Below are positions 49,106 to 59,906 of a stretch of 64,000 nucleotides of DNA, piece by piece. Below the pieces are notes generated by a model that saw only the letters and a list, made by a program, of their open reading frames with translations, had not been told where the DNA came from and did no database searches. The DNA lies in the NCBI GenBank assembly GCA_918807975.1, contig OU964922.1, forward strand, positions 26,028,329 through 26,092,328. The letters are read 5' to 3'. Source of the DNA: Aplidium turbinatum (Eukaryota > Chordata > Ascidiacea > Aplousobranchia > Polyclinidae). The translations under genes were made by a program, and so were the position numbers. Positions within the stretch are counted from its first letter, which is position 1; each line of letters starts with the position of its first letter.

Positions 49106-49952
49106 TTTGTAGTCAGGGCCTCTGAAAGAAATTTTTACTGGGGGTACGAAGAGTCATTCCGGGCCCCTCTCTCACTTCGGACCCTCTTTGTCTTGGGCAA
49201 AACGCGTGATGTTTGCTTAGGCATATTGCACAACATACAACATATTACTGCAGAATTGGATATCTGTGCGCAATAATCGTATCAGGCTGCAATAAAACTA
49301 TTATTTAGTGTTTGTGTTGTGCATATCATGTGATCTGTCCCTCGCCAATTTGTGTATCCTGCATTGAATTCGTGTGTCAGTTGTTGATGGTGCTGTTGAG
49401 AGGTGTCGCTTGTACAGCGTTAATGTAAAATTTTCAAATTCATTTATTTATTTCTCTTTGATGTAGCCTATAGTTATTCCTGAAGAGGACACTATGTGGT
49501 GTCGAAAACGTTGGATTTAGTAGTTTTTTTCTGTTTTTTGTGTGTGTTTAATAGAAAACGTTAAATCCGTTAACGTTACTGAGTGTTATGCGTAGGCTAC
49601 GGTATTTGGTAAACTACAACAAGTCAAGCTCTCTACCAAGGCTCAAACATAAAATTTTGTTAAAACATAATCAAATTAATCATCTGACCAATAAACTTTC
49701 TTCATTAACTTTTGCATTCACCACATGCCTATAGCAGAGGTGAACGAAGTCACTTTTTTTTACTACGGCTGCGCCCCTGCCTCGACAGTATTCACTCCGG
49801 CTCCTGCTCCGAAATTCATTTTGAAGTGAAGTTAGCTTGAAACTACCGTTTCCAAATAGTTTTTAAAAAACAAAAAAGCCCAAAAACACCTGGGCTTTTA
49901 AAAAAAAGCCCGGGTTTTCCCAACCCTGCTTTTGCTACACTATGCCTCCCCC

Positions 49953-50775
49953 CAGTGGCGTAGTTAGGGGAGCGAGGGGGTGGGGGGGGCGGACCGCCCC
50001 GGGCGGCACGTCTGGGGGGCGGCACTTTCAGACAGGACGTTTTGTTTTTTTTGTTGATAATGCAAAAGTACACGGAATATAAAAGCAAACAGAATGGCAA
50101 CGTTCAAAACAGTGGCGTAGCCAAGGAGGAGGAGGAGGGGTTTGGGGGTTACAACCCCCCCTTTGGCACGCATGTGACGTCACGATATTGAGAATGATGC
50201 TTTCAGTCTCTATGTCTCTAAAACAAAGTTTGCCTAATTTTAAACGAAACTCCATTAAAAGAGCAAAACTCCATTTTAAACGAAACTCCATTAAATGATT
50301 TTGCCAATACCAAACATTCAAATATCTCAGCCAGGAATTAGCAACAAGAAAACATAGAGACTTAGCTTTATTAAGTTACCGAAAAATTCCCAAGAAAACA
50401 TGATCTTATTCTTTTTCTATGCCACCGGACAGCACCATTTTACAGGAATATTTATACTAGGAGATTTATACCCACATTTTTGTTGAAAATGCTCTCAGAA
50501 TGCACCAAATCCAAAGTAATTTTTCAAAATTATCTGGGGGAGGCCCCCCAGACCCCCCGCCGCTGGGTGTCGTCTTTGGCGAGGACGCCGTCGGCCTTCG
50601 CATGCCGACCCTTAAAACCCCCCCTTTCAAATTTACTGGCTACGCTACTGGTTCAAAACATACAATAATTCCACTTTAAGTCAATTCAAAAAATTTCATT
50701 TTCACATGCTTTTTCTTGAAGGGGCGGCAAAATCTGAATCCGCCCCGGGCGGCACATTCCCTAGCTACGCCACTG
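49953..50775. mobile_element. hAT element, middle of the nest
   Basis: Starts CAGTGGCGTAGTTAGG and ends CCTAGCTACGCCACTG, a good inverted pair, with GGGCGGCAC motifs just inside both ends. The flanking octamers are only partly alike, so the target duplication has decayed or lies in the unstable C-run on the left. Confidence 0.78.
50110..50650. mobile_element. hAT element, innermost of the nest
   Basis: Starts CAGTGGCGTAGCCAAGG and ends GGCTACGCTACTG, flanked by a perfect GTTCAAAA duplication (50102-50109 and 50651-50658). Same family as 57353-57814, which lies in the opposite orientation. It has a short internal duplication near 50240-50300 (AAACGAAACTCCATTAAA). Confidence 0.88.
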
Positions 50776-51119
50776 CCCTCTCGGACAAGAGAATACCTAA
50801 CTTTTATGATTTAATTTAGGGTGATTTCAACAAAACATTTTTGCACATGAAGCATTAAATCACTACTTTGGGCCCCTAATTTGCGCGCAATTAATTCGAT
50901 TACCTTTCTGGGCCCTTTTCCTACATTACGGGCCCCCTAGGACTACAGAATAACAACTTTTATGCTTGAATTTAGTCATTTAAGATGGTTTTAACCAAAC
51001 AATTTTGCGCGTAATCTATAAAATCACAATTTTGCCCCCCCCCCCCAACAATCACAGTCCTGGGCCCTCAAGGGTACGCCGTACCCTCCGTACCCCCTCG
51101 CATAGGCCTTGTTTGTAGT

Positions 51120-52180
51120 CAGAAGTGAACACAAGTATTCGAACGTGATCATCTACTTCATCTTTGGAGTCGAGTGCCAGAAAAAAAGTATCCTAATTTG
51201 ATAGCCAATGCACTAAAAATACCTTTGTTCAACATAACTCACATGCTTGAAACATTTTTCAGCAAAATGGTTGAAACTAAATTCAAATATCACAACCGAT
51301 GGTCAAACCATCATTTTAACCAGCTTTTGAGTTGGCCTACTTCCCTATTGAATTTCAGACTATTTTGTCTAGTTTACCTTCACACCAAATTATTTTATCT
51401 TTGTTTCATCTCAAAATAGTTTCCTGAAATAAAGGCTTTTCTTCGGTTTTGTTACGAACTTTAAAATACCATTTTATTTCGTTACGAATTCTTTAACGTA
51501 AAAGAATCTCCCAACACAGAGAGCGCTGTGATATTAGAAGTACGTTGTCTTGCATCATCTTCATTGAAGATTTACCAACTATGCAGGTCTCATAGTATTT
51601 AAAAGAAAACTATTTTCACGAGAGGAGTAAACGTTAACGAATTTGTAAATTGTAGGTGAGTAGACACAAGAGTAAAACATTTAAGCAAAAACTTCTCTCA
51701 AAAACAATTTTTTTCTAAAGGAACTTGTTTTTCAAGTTTTGGTTTTAAGCGCCCAAACTAAACCAGATTTAGTCGGTTTTGCTCAGGAAAGAGTCACTAT
51801 TAGAGTTGCCAGTTCAGTTAAATTGGGTTAATTTTTGTTTGAAATATAAATAAGCCAGATAAGATCTGCAACTACTCGGGACTTACAATTCTAGTAGAAA
51901 GGTAGCTCTCTTAAATCATTAACATATAAAGTCAAGCAACGCCACGACATTTAAAATAAGTTAATAGGCTATACAAAAATAAACATAAAATTGCAAACGT
52001 TTTCGGCTATACAACATGCTAGCGCTTATCAAGCATCTGACCAACTTCATTGCTACACATAAAATGAAATAACAAATGCACAAGAGTAAACTGAACATGT
52101 CGAAGAAATAATTCAACAAATTACAAAAGTGGGTGGATAGAAAGTTTTTCATTTCCAGCATCGGTAATAAGTAGCTTACC
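51120..52180. other. No gene seen
   Basis: AT-rich. A minus-strand tail motif (..GCCGAAAACGTT) lies at 51993-52045. Confidence 0.4.
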
Positions 52181-52189
52181 CATGGCCTA

Positions 52190-52884
52190 CTAGAACACGG
52201 CCAAATATGTTGCTATTTGGAAAAAATTCTAAGAGTCTTAATTGTTACCATCATAGCCATGACAAACCTTTCATTTTCCCACGTACAGAAGTAGGCCCTA
52301 TGTAAAATAAGCAATATTTGCATCTAAACATATTTTTGGCTTGTTTTGCCAGAGATTAGATGTGTATTTTAAGCACAATTTGTGCAATAACAATGTAAAA
52401 TATGTGAGACTTTCCAACTGCATCGTGGAGGTAGTCTCATCATACAGTCGTTAGGTTTTTTGTATAGCAGGATCTTTCGCCAATAGCCATATGTTACTTG
52501 CAAAATTAAACTTGGTGAAAAACAAAACGAGCCAAAATTTAAATTGGCACATCAAATGAACAGCTTACAACATAGAATCCACAAAAAATCCTTAATATTT
52601 TAAATAGAGCGTATGTAATTGCACCAAACGATGCTACCTCCAGGGTGCAGTTGGAAAGTCTTAGGCTATTAGGCTACATATATTACATTATTATTGTGTA
52701 AACTGTGACCAACGTACATACCTAATCTCCGGTTAAACAAGTCAAACATATGTCTAGTTGCAAATATTGCTTATTTTATTAACTTCTGGAAATGGGAAGA
52801 TGACAGGTTTGTCATAGCTATGATTGTAACAATTCAGACTCTTAGAAATTTCCTCAATTAGCAACATATTTGGCCGTGTTCTAG
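52190..52884. mobile_element. Foldback/MITE with about 250-bp terminal inverted repeats
   Basis: The arm at 52190-52436 starts CTAGAACACGGCCAAATATG; the arm at 52632-52884 is its diverged reverse complement, with several small indels. TA flanks both ends (52188-52189 and 52885-52886), consistent with a Tc1/mariner-type TA duplication. No transposase inside. Confidence 0.8.
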
Positions 52885-52889
52885 TATAG

Positions 52890-54350
52890 GTCATGAAGTA
52901 CCTCAAACAAAAATTTAGCTTTACTAAAAGACAAATGTTTTTTAGCTGAGCCGGATCAGAATTTCACAGAAGCAAACAGCAATCAACAATTTTCTCGCCA
53001 GAAGTAGCTGTTTTACATCTAAATTTTCTGAGTGCCTACTAGCGCCTTTGTGCAATACAAAGTTGTTTTGAAAACTTGCTTGATTTTTCGCAATCGTCCA
53101 TCACAACCAGTAAAAAAACACTTTTAAAAAGAAATTAGCAACTCTTCGCCATTTTTTTTTTTCAAATGAAGTCAATGGTGAGGACTCTGTCACTCCATCC
53201 ATGACGTTGTGAGGAGATTTGTTGAGTCCGAAAGGATGCGTAGGGGATTGTGCGATGAATGATCAATGGCAATTGATCGTTTTCATTAACCCTAAACAAT
53301 AAAAATGAGGATTTTCAAAAATAAAATTAAACAATCAAGCACAGACATGGGAGTAAGCTACGACGGTACATGAAAATAAGGTAAACAAAATAATATTACG
53401 GTAAGGCTAGGGTAAGCTTAAGAAGGGGATACGAAGGCTCACAGCGATTGCTTATTCTCACGACACTAGAAGGGCGCTAAACATGCGGTTCTTTTGAAAG
53501 CTGCAGAAAGTTTTGTAGTGCAGCTGGTACACTCAGCTACAGAAGACAGTTAGAAAATGTTATGTAGAGCTTGTTTAAAGAATACTTGTTTGGAAAGACA
53601 CTTCAAAGGATACCAGTGAGCTGTTTTTCTTAATAAAGCCTTTGCAGTAGGCTAGGTGTAGAGCAAGTACATGTAGTATACGGGTAGTTGAATTAACAAG
53701 TACTTATGAGCATTTCGTGAATATCTATGCCTCATGGAAACAGCCCAATGCAAGTTATCATAACAAGGTTTATTAAATCACTAACTGTGCCAATTGTCAC
53801 TTTACGATAAACAGAAATTACTTACAATAAACAAAAGCCCTTCTATTGTCAAACGTAACAAAGCCTTTGTATCCCCTTTTTAGATATCTCTGGGAAAGGC
53901 TTATATTGTAATAAAAAGAGCAGTTGAAAACATGGAGTATTTTAAAACACTACAGTAGAAGAGTTGCAAAATAAATACTAATTTTAAATGCGAGTTTACA
54001 ACTTCAACAGACTTTAATACATCAGTGCTTGTTTAAACAATAAACGCTATTAATACTTCAGATAGTGCTCAATGCCAAGCGAAAAGCCAAGCAGAGCGAA
54101 CTACATCAAAATTTGTTACCAGTTCAATAAAAACCTCTTTTTTACTTTGATAGGATCATCAGAAGAAACTTATTCAAATAAAAAGTTAAGGTTTTTAGTA
54201 AACTAGTAACTAATTTTGATGTAATTCAGTGCTTGTTTATATTGGAAATTGTGTTTCTGTAAGCAAATTGTAACTTAATGCTCATAGCAAGCTGCTGAAG
54301 AAGAGATTCTATTTCTATTAGAAGAGCTTAAAGCTTCTATTACAAACTTG
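52890..54350. other. No gene seen
   Basis: AT-rich. The stretch 53165-53245 has short coding-like frames without splice support. Confidence 0.4.
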
Positions 54351-54360
54351 AATTTGAAAC

Positions 54361-56480
54361 TCACTTAAGCGCACATTTCTTTAAAAGTGTTGAAAGTTTT
54401 TCCTGGCACTTTATACAACACAATCTCCACATCATGTACAAAGCCACCGCAGCGATCATTCCCAGAATTATATAAACCACTGCAAAGAAATTGTGAAATT
54501 AAAACACAAGAAAAGTTGATCATGAAAACGTAGGCTATTTTTTGTCTTTTTGTCATTAGCCTACCGCCCTACTTGTTAAGTTGTAGAAATTATAATTGAG
54601 AATTTTATGACCACGATTTGGTCAAGTTTTTTTTTTTCTGAAGAAAAGAAAGAGACAGCAACCTATTTGAAAATACGTTATTTTTACACCGATTTTATGT
54701 TTTATGTTGCCTATTTTTTTTTTTTCTAACGTCCATAGCTTGTGAGATTGCTATTATTAACGGCTTCATAATAATCAAAACAATTAATTTCATTTGCATC
54801 TACTCATTCTGCTGTGACGGCACATTATGACGTACAGTGCAATTGCATGCCCTCAACTTTACAGTAGCAATAAATTTTCTACAAACTACAAGAAATGGCG
54901 GATCCTGAAGGCGCTTGGTCAGTGGCCACATGTCTCCCGCACTCAATAACAGAGCAAGAAAGAAATGCAAATTTTCTTAGTTTTAGCAAGTTTTTCGCTC
55001 CCTCCGCTTGTTCAATTCCACCACATGTGCACGCATACTGTAGCCTACTGTATATCAAGTCGGTAGCGAATCTAAAAGATGTAGGCTAAAAAACTTTGAT
55101 AACAAGAAGTTTAAAGAAATACTTTAAACTTAAAGTAAATTTTACAAATGAAACATTCCAAATCTTACGTTTACAAAAATAACATTTAAAAAAATCTAGC
55201 TTTGTTTTGATTCTTTTTGTATCCACCCGATAGTTGAAGATTTACAACGTGGACGGGAAAGCAAAGAAGCCAGTCTTCATGTCTATTAATCCTTAAGCAA
55301 TTTCCATTGTTCTCCTTTGTGTGCCTTGCTCAAGACACAGCCACCTGCTCTTGAGCCGTGTCGAACATGCGGCCTTGCAACCGTCGAATCAGTGAGGCTC
55401 TCAAAACTAGGCAACACTGCATTGGACCAAAACAGGACGTAGCTGCTTGAAATACAGGATGTAGCTATATCATTAAATGGTTGATGCAAAGCAAAGTACG
55501 TGTCTAACAAAAGGCATTTTTAAGGTTCAAAAATATTGAAAACGCGACCAAGAAAAGTAAAACATTTTTAATTTTCAGGAGACGAATTCTCCACTTTCAT
55601 ATTTTGTTTAAAATTTTTCTTATCACTAACTATAACATTGTTAAATTTAGTCAAATAGTATGATACGCTCTACTGATGCAAACTAAACTGAACTATCACA
55701 AGATGTGTTTGGCCATGCTAGATAAGTAGGCTAGTCACTACCTGATCTATCCCCTTAAAGAAGCCAGTCGTGTGTGCCCAAACAGCAAAATCCGTCATTT
55801 TTACATTGATTTAACGTCTGCAGACGTTGAATCAATGCGAAAATGATGGGTTTTGCTGTTAGGGTGATTGACGAAACAATAAACGCAGATCATCACCTTC
55901 TCCACCTTGTGATAGTCCAGCTTAGTTAGAACGCATCATGTTATTTAACTAAATACCTGGTGAACAGCCTCATTTAATTTTTAGCATTGTTAATTTTATT
56001 TCAGATATTTTTGCTATGATTGAGCTTTGGCGCCCCTCCAAATTTTTTTATAGATTTGTTCTTGAAAAAAAAAAACATCCGGAAGCAAAAAAATAACGCT
56101 TTTACTTCGTCATCGAGTCGGCTAAGCAAACAATAATATTTACTACAGTCATAGACTATCAACAACAAATGTTAATCAACGCCAAAGCAATCACAGGAAA
56201 ACTAACTACCACTTTTGAAAAGTTACTCAGGCAAGTAGTTGGTAGAAAATGGCGACGAAATCATTGTAAGCAAAATAAACCTTGGCTCACATTTTCTATC
56301 CAAAGCCATATACAAAACAACAAGTAAATATCAAGTTTTATTTGCACTTTCACAATTCAATTAATTCGCTAAAACTTACTTACACAATACTCCTGTGACG
56401 GGTAACGTCACTATGACATGTACGCTCTTGATTTGCTCATTTTCTATGACTTCATTAGGTCCAGCAGAATGATCAAGCAT
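54361..56480 (-). CDS. Small single-span membrane protein, two coding exons, 71 residues
   Basis: Coding exons 56384-56480 (97 nt) and 54361-54479 (119 nt, to TGA). The donor is T|GTAAGTAAG, a perfect consensus; the acceptor is ACAATTTCTTTGCAG; phase 1 on both sides. The hydrophilic start (MLDHSAGPNEVIENEQIK) has no signal peptide. A hydrophobic span crosses the junction (HVIVTLPVTGVLL then VYIILGMIAAVALYMMW). It is followed by RLCCIKCQEK, with cysteines just past the membrane that could be palmitoylated, and a Lys-rich end. The ATG at 56480 is the first in its frame. Layout suggests a small integral membrane protein or micropeptide regulator; no family recognised. The intron is 1.9 kb. Confidence 0.5.
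55283..55412 (-). repeat. tRNA-derived SINE copy, minus strand
   Basis: On the minus strand it holds TGTTCGACACGGCTC, CAAGAGCAGGTGGCTGTGTC and TTGAGCAAGGCAC, matching the copies at 32240 and 61768. It lies in the intron of the small membrane protein gene. Confidence 0.65.
55782..55859. mobile_element. Palindromic MITE, copy 2 (nearly perfect)
   Basis: A 78-bp near-perfect palindrome: ACAGCAAAATCCGTCATTTT at one end, its inverse at the other, CGTCTGCAGACG in the middle. Only a few mismatches between arms. Also inside the intron of the small membrane protein gene. Confidence 0.9.
55935..55985 (+). repeat. 50-bp dispersed repeat, copy 2
   Basis: Partner of 43378-43428. Confidence 0.7.
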
Positions 56481-57262
56481 TATGCTTTTAATGCAGTTTA
56501 AAGAAAATATCTTAAAACACCAGAACAGATGAGCTTTTAAATTGTAAGTTTTGGAGTTTTTGTAACAGTTCAAACAGACTTGTTGCAATTTTTTTTAAAG
56601 TTAAATAAAAAACAAAACTGCAGCCATAGAGAGACCCTGGCTGTGCTAACTGCAGACAAACGGGACGTTCATCTTCGGAAAGAAAGCTAAGGTGGCCTAA
56701 CTACGTATCAAGCTACTTTACATCAACAAGTGAGTGAAGAAAGACACAGAAATTCCAAATACTGCTGTAAACTGAAAACAGCATCCTTGCATCAATATCA
56801 AACCACACTCTGAGTTTAACAGTGTAATTGAATCAGAGATTTTTCTGATACTAAATTAACAGGAAACGTTTTTCTTTCCTGCTTTGGCGCATTCAGCCTC
56901 TCAGGTTAGCGCAACACGTGCTCACTATTTATTGAAAGTTATATTTAACGGATGTTGGCAAACATTTGAACTCGTCTAAAAACGGTTTGATTGCTTGAAG
57001 ATTGGACTGATCAAATAGTAGATATAATTAACTTCACTTAACTAAAATTAACTCTTTCGCGCCAAGCATCGTTTTAAAATGATTTTTTGTTTATTGCGAA
57101 ACGTCCAGCATCACTTTAAAATGATAGTCGTCGAAAAGTTTTCCTTGCAGCAGAATAGCTACAGTATAAATTTAGTGATTCCTTTTAAAGTTTGACACAT
57201 TCTTTTGCGACCGAGTTGTATACTGAAAGGTCCCATTTGCTGCACTTGGTGGTAAGCTGAGA

Positions 57263-58329
57263 CAGGCGCGGATCTAGGATTTTTTTTGGGGGGGCCAGAA
57301 AATTTGAAAATGAATTAAAAAGAAAGAAAAAGATAAAACAGATATGAACAAGCAATGGCATAGCAAGGAACTTGGGGGGTTTTGACGGCGTGTTTGCCGA
57401 AGGCGACACCCAGCGGCGGGGGGTCTGGGGGCCCTCCCCCAGAAAATTTTAAAAAATTACTTTAAATTTGGTGCATTCTGAGAGCATTTTCAACAAAAAT
57501 ATGGGTATAAATATTCCTGTAAAATGGTGCTGTCCGGTGGCATAGCAAAAGGATAAGATCATGTTTTTTTTGGCAGTTTTTCGGTAATAAAGCTAAGTCT
57601 CTATGTTTTCTTGTTGCTAATTCCTGGCTGAGATGTTTGAATGTTTGGTATTGGAAAAACTCGCTCTTTTAATGCAGTTTCGCTTAAAATTAGGCAAACT
57701 TTGTTTTAGAGACATAGAGACTGAAAGCATCATTCTCAATATCGTGACGTCACACACGTGCCAAAGAGGGGGTTGTAACCCCCAACCCCTCCATCCCCCT
57801 TGGCTACGCCACTGTGAACAATGATACTACGACATATACGATATGCTATAAAATATACATTGAAACAGCCATGTTCATCAATAAATTTTGCTGGAATAAA
57901 AATTGCTAAGCATGCAAAGTAAACTTGAAATCTGGTTTAAAACCCTGTATGCAGTGTACATGACCAATTTGATATTTGTATGTTTGCAGACATATAGCCT
58001 ACGGTAATTGATTGAAATTATGATGAAGACTAAAAACTATAAAACAATTCAGGTTTCAGATTGTTTCAACTGACGTCATTTGGCTCAGTTTTGGTTTCAG
58101 CTGAGCCAGCTCCAACAAATGTTGCTATTAAAATGTATAGCCTACTCGATGGATAATTTCAACCTTAACAATAACAAAAAATAATTCCCCCCCCCCCCCC
58201 CCCCGGGATAAGTTAAGTCCGCTGTGGGACTAATATCAGCTGTTTGAAAGCATATCAAACCATTCAACAATTTCTTACAAAATTTCGGGGGGGCCGGGCC
58301 CCTTGGGCCCCCCCATAGATCCGCGCCTG
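57263..58329. mobile_element. hAT element, middle of a three-level nest
   Basis: Starts CAGGCGCGGATCTAGG and ends TAGATCCGCGCCTG, a strong inverted pair, flanked by a perfect AGCTGAGA duplication (57255-57262 and 58330-58337). It contains the 462-bp element at 57353-57814 and G/C homopolymers near both ends. Confidence 0.9.
57353..57814. mobile_element. hAT element, innermost, same family as 50110-50650
   Basis: Starts CAATGGCATAGCAAGG and ends CCTTGGCTACGCCACTG. Flanks TGAACAAG and TGAACAAT share seven of eight bases. Its sequence is the inverse of 50110-50650, sharing CAAACTTTGTTTTAGAGAC, GATATTGAGAATGATGC and the GACACCCAGCGGCGGGGG block. Confidence 0.88.
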
Positions 58330-58389
58330 AGCTGAGACATGGCCAAAAGACAAAAAGATGATCCGCTGGTGGAAGTATTTTCATAAGTT

Positions 58390-59600
58390 TCTGTCACTGA
58401 AGGTGCGTCTGTGGAGTTTTTAGCTTACTTCTGCAGATCTCCCTTGAACTTGTTTTTTTTTTCCATTTAGCTAGAATGTTTTTTCAGATTTTCTGTGATG
58501 TAAAGAATTAAAACCTGCTGAAAAGTACTGCTCGTTGCTTTTTTTTTCTTTTTTTTATAACCAAGCTCATTCTTCACATGTTGACACATACAATTTAAGC
58601 TGCAAAAACTGCAGAAAGAAAAGAGTTTTTGTTTAAAACTAATATTCTCAAACTTTCGTTTATCGACGCAGAAAAAAAATACCTTCAATATTTGGCTTTT
58701 ATGTTAATGTTCCTATTGTTTCTCACTTTAATTCTAAACAATTTTAAGCACATGAAATATAATGTTTTTGAACTGACTGTTCAATACTTTCTTTAAACAC
58801 AAACACAATCTCCTTTTTGCTGGCAATTTGCCCGACAATGTATCAGCAGTGGATCCATAAAAATTTCAAAAGCCAAAGCTTACACAGTTTGTAAGTTTCA
58901 GACGCCAGCAATTCAGCAAAAGGAAGCAATTCAATCGTCATCTCAAAACTACATCTTGGCACGTTGCAGAAGATGCTTTACATTGCTGAGCCAAATAATG
59001 AAATCGATACCACACGGTATTGCGTAAATTTTTGTTCTCTCCTCTGGCGCACATCATACTAACGAATTTGTGATGGTGCTGCTGAAGCCGAAACATTTCT
59101 TGAAATAAGTAATATCATAATATGTTTTAAGTGGTTGCATTACAGTAGATAGATTGTCAACTTTTTTAAATTAAACTAGGTACAAAGATTTTTTAGCTTT
59201 TTTGTCCCAATGATTTGTGATATTTTCGAGCCTCTGATATTTTTTGCTAGTTGTATCAACAAGCTGATACAGAACATCGGTTTGTCGTCAAATTGAATCG
59301 GTTCCGAATTGAAATAATGCGGCATCCCAGTGTTTGAGACAAAAAGTCGTTCACAAAAAAGAGAATCTACTTCAACAGAAACTTGCAGGTTTACGTTGCT
59401 TAGATGTTGATTTAACTTTGATGTGTGATTATTATTAATACACATACTGATTGTGGTTAAGTAAATAACGGAATGATTAGCTTTTAAAACGGGTTAGTAA
59501 ACATTTTACAGTCTTCAGAGAAAATAAATTTCTTAAATTTACTGTAAGAGCATACAGTAAAAACATATCCAATAGTTTTTCAAAAAAAGTGTTTCTTTTC
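58390..59600. other. No gene seen
   Basis: AT-rich with several A and T runs. No coding frame recognised. Confidence 0.4.
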
Positions 59601-59624
59601 ATAGATTCTTTAATAATGTCCAAG

Positions 59625-59713
59625 ACAGCAAAATCTATCATTTTTACATTGATTCAACGTTTGCAAACAGTTTGCATGCGTTGAATCTAAGTAAAAATGA
59701 TGGATTTTGCTGT
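59625..59713. mobile_element. Palindromic MITE, copy 3
   Basis: Ends ACAGCAAAATCTATCATTTT and the inverse AAAATGATGGATTTTGCTGT, with a short extra TTGCAAACAG in the centre. Same family as 55782-55859. Confidence 0.88.
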
Positions 59714-59906
59714 CTGAGGTGTTACATGGTGGCCGGAGTCAACATAGGTCAACTGGGAGCTCAGCTTATCATCATCAGCATCATTGTCAGTCGAATACTA
59801 CTATCGATCATAACAATTTCTAGGATCTAGGTTTTCCCATTACCTTTTTCACTTTAACAACGTTTGCTGGTAGCAGAGTACAGGTTGTTTATGGCATCCA
59901 GGCCGG

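Larger units (their letters stand above)
49114..51111. mobile_element. hAT element, outermost of a three-level nest
   Basis: Starts CAGGGCCTCTGAAAG and ends in the inverse of CAAGGCCTATGCGAGG. It is flanked by a perfect 8-bp duplication TTTGTAGT (49106-49113 and 51112-51119). It contains the element at 49953-50775, which contains 50110-50650. No transposase frame recognised. Confidence 0.85.
57185..58380. mobile_element. Piece of a ZMYM-type hAT, interrupted by a nested pair
   Basis: 57189-57262 and 58330-58375 together resemble 33104-33202 of the 32.5-kb hAT: TTGACACATTCTT, ACTGA(A/C)AGGTCCCA and GATCCGCTG occur in order. The intervening 1067 bp is a later insertion. No ends of this host copy were found. 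Confidence 0.65.

Noticed and set aside
50028-50321. Overlapping open frames of 69-97 codons in the 50-kb region as genes
   Set aside because: They lie within nested hAT elements and consist largely of homopolymer-coded Pro and Gly.
53165-53245. Short plus-strand frame IHDVVRRFVESERMRRGLCDE as a terminal exon
   Set aside because: About 25 codons; alternative frames look equally plausible, so no frame can be chosen.
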